Source of the DNA: Phoronis australis
Lineage: Eukaryota > Phoronida > Phoronidae
NCBI GenBank assembly: GCA_002633005.1
Contig: NMRA01000030.1
Location: 1,510,453-1,572,452, forward strand
DNA length: 62,000 nucleotides
Direction of reading: 5' to 3'
Within the stretch, counting starts at the first letter, position 1. The number at the start of each line of letters is the position of its first letter. Both the position numbers and the translations under genes were made by a program. The notes below the pieces were generated by a model. It made no database searches, was not told the DNA's origin, and saw only the letters and a list, made by a program, of their open reading frames with translations. Positions 58,426 through 62,000 of the stretch are shown one piece after another.

Positions 58426-59857
58426 GTGAGTTTATTTAGTGTAAACAATTTCGATTATTCCAATAGTTTATATTTTTTATACATTTTATTATTTCGTATT
58501 CCTTCCGGTTTACCGAACAATTCCGGTTTCACGTATGACCTTGGATCGAGGTCCCTCTCTAATGGGTCCAATCAAACCTATTACGTACTGAGCGTGACGT
58601 CATTGTTACTTCCTTCCGGATGACCTTGACCTCATAAACGCAGCACCTAAATGACTTACTGTACTACTCTTATCATCTTGTTCAGTATTACTCTGTACAT
58701 AACGAATTATTCCAAGACAAGTGCAAGACTACAGTCGATAGAATTGCACCAGTGCTAACATCAGCGGAGCTTGAGGTAATAAAGGTGCTGTCATTACCGG
58801 GCGAGTATCAATGCTAAAAAGACAATTACGTTGTCTGCGGGACAACGCTATGCCCCTGGTGGGAGGGCCAGTTTTTAAAGTTAAGTTAATCGGTGTCGTT
58901 TTCATGTATGGAACACGCCTACTGCCACCTTGTAACAAGTTATTTTGACACATCTGAGTACAATTAGGTGCGCCAGAGTTGAATCGAAAAGTACATGTAA
59001 TTCCTAAGCATGTCATTCCCTATGTCTGTTTGACCAATAAGACGTTGTGGTCTCGCCAATATTTGTTGTTCACATGTGTATGTAGGGCCCTAGAAAAATG
59101 TAAAATTTTGGCCAACATCATACTGTATCTCAAAAATGGTGATCGGAATCATATGAAACTTTGAGATAGTATATTTTACACATTGGTATGCAAAACGCTG
59201 TTAAGATTAGTTTGTGAAATGTTCAACTTTTGCAGAAATATACACATGTCAACCAATACTGAATCATGTATTTGTTAAGTATTTTTGTCGTTTCTGTTGC
59301 TATGGCGTAGCGCCAAAGTGTTATGTGTTTTCAGTAATTAATATGCATTTTTCCGATGTTCATAGAAAGATTTTAAACCATCGCTTTGGCATCTGCTGCC
59401 AATCAGTTTTGTTGAAGTAATCTAATATCACGAGCCTTGTTCGACAGGACTAAAGGAGTCGCCAAGCAGTATAACAACACTCTCAGTTACTAGACGTAAA
59501 AGCCTTTAAAGGGTAAGTAGGTATACTTGACCATATTTTGACTCGTTTTCGTCAGTTCTACGCTGTATGGCTTTTTACAAAAAATGCTATGGTTAGAGCA
59601 AAAATGGTTGACATGTATGGAAATAGGACTTATGTATATATTTTTATAAAAAAATAATATTGAATAAAAATAGAAACCGAAAAGATAATTTATAAAACTG
59701 TAACAGCGTTGGTGTTTATATCGTATAAAATTGAGCCATGTTATTGAACCTATTGTATTGCTACAAATGTACTTTTTCGCCAAATTTTCGGAAAGAGCAT
59801 CGTCACTTGACCGAATTAATGGCAGATTGACATGGAGTTTCTACTCTCATAATATAC

Positions 59858-59909
<52 letters not shown>

Positions 59910-61674
59910 TTTCGCTATGTTAAGCTTTATATTTTTAGATATTTGCTAAATGTACAAAGTTGTCGAACGGTCCTGCATAATTTTTAACACGAATGAAATG
60001 TAACTTTTTTCCAAAAATTAGGAGAGGCACCAAGTTAAAACGAAAAATCGCGCCACTCACGTAAATATATTGTTAGCTCGGTCTCAAACGTTATCCTAAT
60101 TTAAACTCGTGATAAGTTCAACATTTTAGTGATCGAACCTTGTCTCTGTTTTTCTCTTGATCATACCCATAGGCGTAAATAGACGTTTTAAAGAGATGAT
60201 AAGATGCTTAACTTTATTACGAACCTGGTATACATTAAAAGGGATGATTCGATGCTTACGGTTACCTTTATTAAGAATCTGAAGTACACTTTAGCTGTAT
60301 AATCACAGTCGCGTGTAATAAAAACAGTGGAGTGTTTGCTTGAGTAAATACATTGTAACAGCCTCTCTTCAGTTGCACTGCCACATTTAAAAAGCGAGCA
60401 GTAAATGTCGATTAATTTTGTTATGCAGCACGCTTGATCAATATTTGGTTGAATGCTGCAAACAGGTTGGTTATGACTCTTTGAGTTGTGCTACTAGAGG
60501 AGCATTGGTCACTATGGCAACAGTAGTTTCATCGCACAAGTACGCTTAAAGCACGCTACCATTTAGTCATCAGGTATGGCTTAATTTGGATTCATATAAA
60601 AAACACTATTGTTTACATCAACAGAAGTTATTCTCAATCCAAACAAAACAACTTTACTTCCAAGTAGTGAACTACAACGGGGTAATTGGCGATCTTGAAA
60701 TTGGATTGGCGCACTTTTGAGGAGACCAATTGCGTATTCGTATGTGACGACGTTTGAGATAAAATATCTCACTAATTAACTTCCTGTAATACAAGATGGG
60801 CATCAAATCAAAACACAAAAGAATAAACCGACAGAGTGACTTTTATGTAAAAGCCAAAGCACTAAAATTTAAGGAATTCAAATTATCGTTGAGGCATGCA
60901 GCCACGCATTTATTAGCACACCAAAATTATTTCAGTAAGCAGCAGTAATATGAATATCCTCAGATAGTTTGCTTTTGATTAAATAGGTTTCAATTCTTTT
61001 TCAGAAATAGTCATGTGGAGAGTAAGATAACATTTCATGAAACATAACCTCAAACGTCATACATTTACAAGGCTGGTCGGATTAAACTGAAAGTAGACCT
61101 GAATAGTACCATTTCTCACTCCCATTTAGCAAACTTAAAAACTAGTTACTCATTGACGTACTTTCCCGCATTTTTGTTTGCTTTTTCGTCTGTTAATGCA
61201 GTTACACCGTAGAAATTGTATTCTGTAATTTTGGTATCTCTATGATACTATTTTCATTCATCGTTATAATTTTGTTAATCTGCCCACACGTTATGTTTTC
61301 GATGTAATTGTATCATGTTTTGTAATATTCTTAAGACGAAATATGCTGTTTAAAATGAAATTTGGCATACTCTTTCCCCGCATTGTTCTCCAAGGCACAT
61401 TTTTATAAAATTTTGGGATCGACTGCAATTGATTGAACAATCGAAACAACCTGTTAATTGCAAGTTTTATGCCTTCTCCAGTAAAGAGGATTTGACAATC
61501 TAATGTCTTTTTTTCAATTTGGATTTAGGAAAAAATAAGCTTGTGATATAATGTTTTAAGTTGAAAAATGTTCGCGTGCAATAGTAATTAAACGTTTAAA
61601 TTCAATGGTGGGAATTTTTTTCAGTTATTCTGTGGAGACCAAGTTCGCTCACACATTCAATCAAACACAAATAG
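58426..61674. other. intron or intergenic DNA
   Basis: AT-rich sequence with a TA microsatellite and no recognised gene or element. Short ORFs here show no domain. Confidence 0.4.
59864..59909. repeat. (TA)n microsatellite
   Basis: A pure TA run of about 44 bp follows a short TGTG stretch. Confidence 0.95.
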
Positions 61675-61902
61675 GAAAGCACTGTGAGGACCACGATTGA
61701 AGAAGTAAAATCGACCACGGAGGAAACGACATCAAATACGACTGCGGTCTATACAAAAAAACTAAACTCATGTTTGGACGCCAGCGGTACAAAGGACGAC
61801 ATCGACACCGCCAACTACACCTTAACCGAAACGTTTCGATATCAAATTAACGCGAACGACAATGACATAGATGTTAACGGAGCATGTCACCAAATAAGAT
61901 GA
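61675..61902 (+). CDS. candidate terminal exon, Thr/Asn/Asp-rich
   Basis: After a possible acceptor CACAAATAG the frame E-S-T-V-R-T-T-I-E-E-V runs 75 codons to TGA at 61900-61902. It is rich in Thr, Asn and Asp, with N-T-T and N-Y-T glycosylation motifs and two cysteines. Local GC content is higher than the surroundings, typical for exons here. The phase relation with the 58.4-kb exon does not fit directly, so a further exon or a separate gene would be needed. It could encode a mucin-like secreted tail; this is inference. Confidence 0.3.
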   Translation, partial: ESTVRTTIEEVKSTTEETTSNTTAVYTKKLNSCLDASGTKDDIDTANYTLTETFRYQINANDNDIDVNGACHQIR

Positions 61903-62000
61903 ATTTTGCGTCATTTAGATCGATGTGTACTTAATATTCCTAGAAGTGCCAATGCCCAGGTTGAAAACAGCCATCGCATCAATTGAGTCATTGGGTAAAC

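Overview
The window is eukaryotic and looks like a marine invertebrate deuterostome (hemichordate- or cephalochordate-like). Genes are split into many short exons with GT/AG introns, one intron is about 21 kb, and introns and spacers carry many small inverted-repeat transposons, decayed LINEs and microsatellites. A secreted protein with a hyaluronan-type Link module and a glycine-receptor-like channel point to a deuterostome. The exact phylum is inference and cannot be fixed by reading. Layout: 1-403 is a small inverted-repeat element. From 1775 to 8160 (+) five exons join in frame into a complete 282-residue secreted protein: signal peptide, PAN/apple-like cysteine-rich region, thrombospondin type 1 repeat, Link module. 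All its internal introns are phase 1. From 8161 to 16687 there is a gene-poor spacer rich in MITE-like inverted repeats, including one 349-bp element flanked by TTAA. From 51088 down to 16688 (-) ten exons join without any frame conflict into a complete 400-residue Cys-loop ligand-gated anion channel, closest in motifs to glycine receptors. It carries both the Cys-loop and the loop-C disulphide, and a P-A-R anion filter. It also has an unusual leucine at pore position 6' and lacks an acidic loop-B residue. The two genes converge. The long second intron of the channel gene (24746-45771) is a transposon graveyard. It holds a LINE 3' fragment, a TTAA-flanked 1.3-kb element whose inverted repeats each contain the start of a THAP-domain gene (Kolobok-like), a foldback element built of about 16-bp repeats, and an inverted-repeat element containing four indel-free 63-bp repeats. 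Intron 1 holds another THAP fragment. The region beyond 51.1 kb is mostly non-coding. It contains a second LINE fragment, and at its right edge some plus-strand exon-like segments (58.0-58.4 kb and 61.7-61.9 kb) that may belong to another secreted protein gene continuing outside the window. No rRNA, convincing tRNA, CRISPR array or prokaryotic feature was seen.
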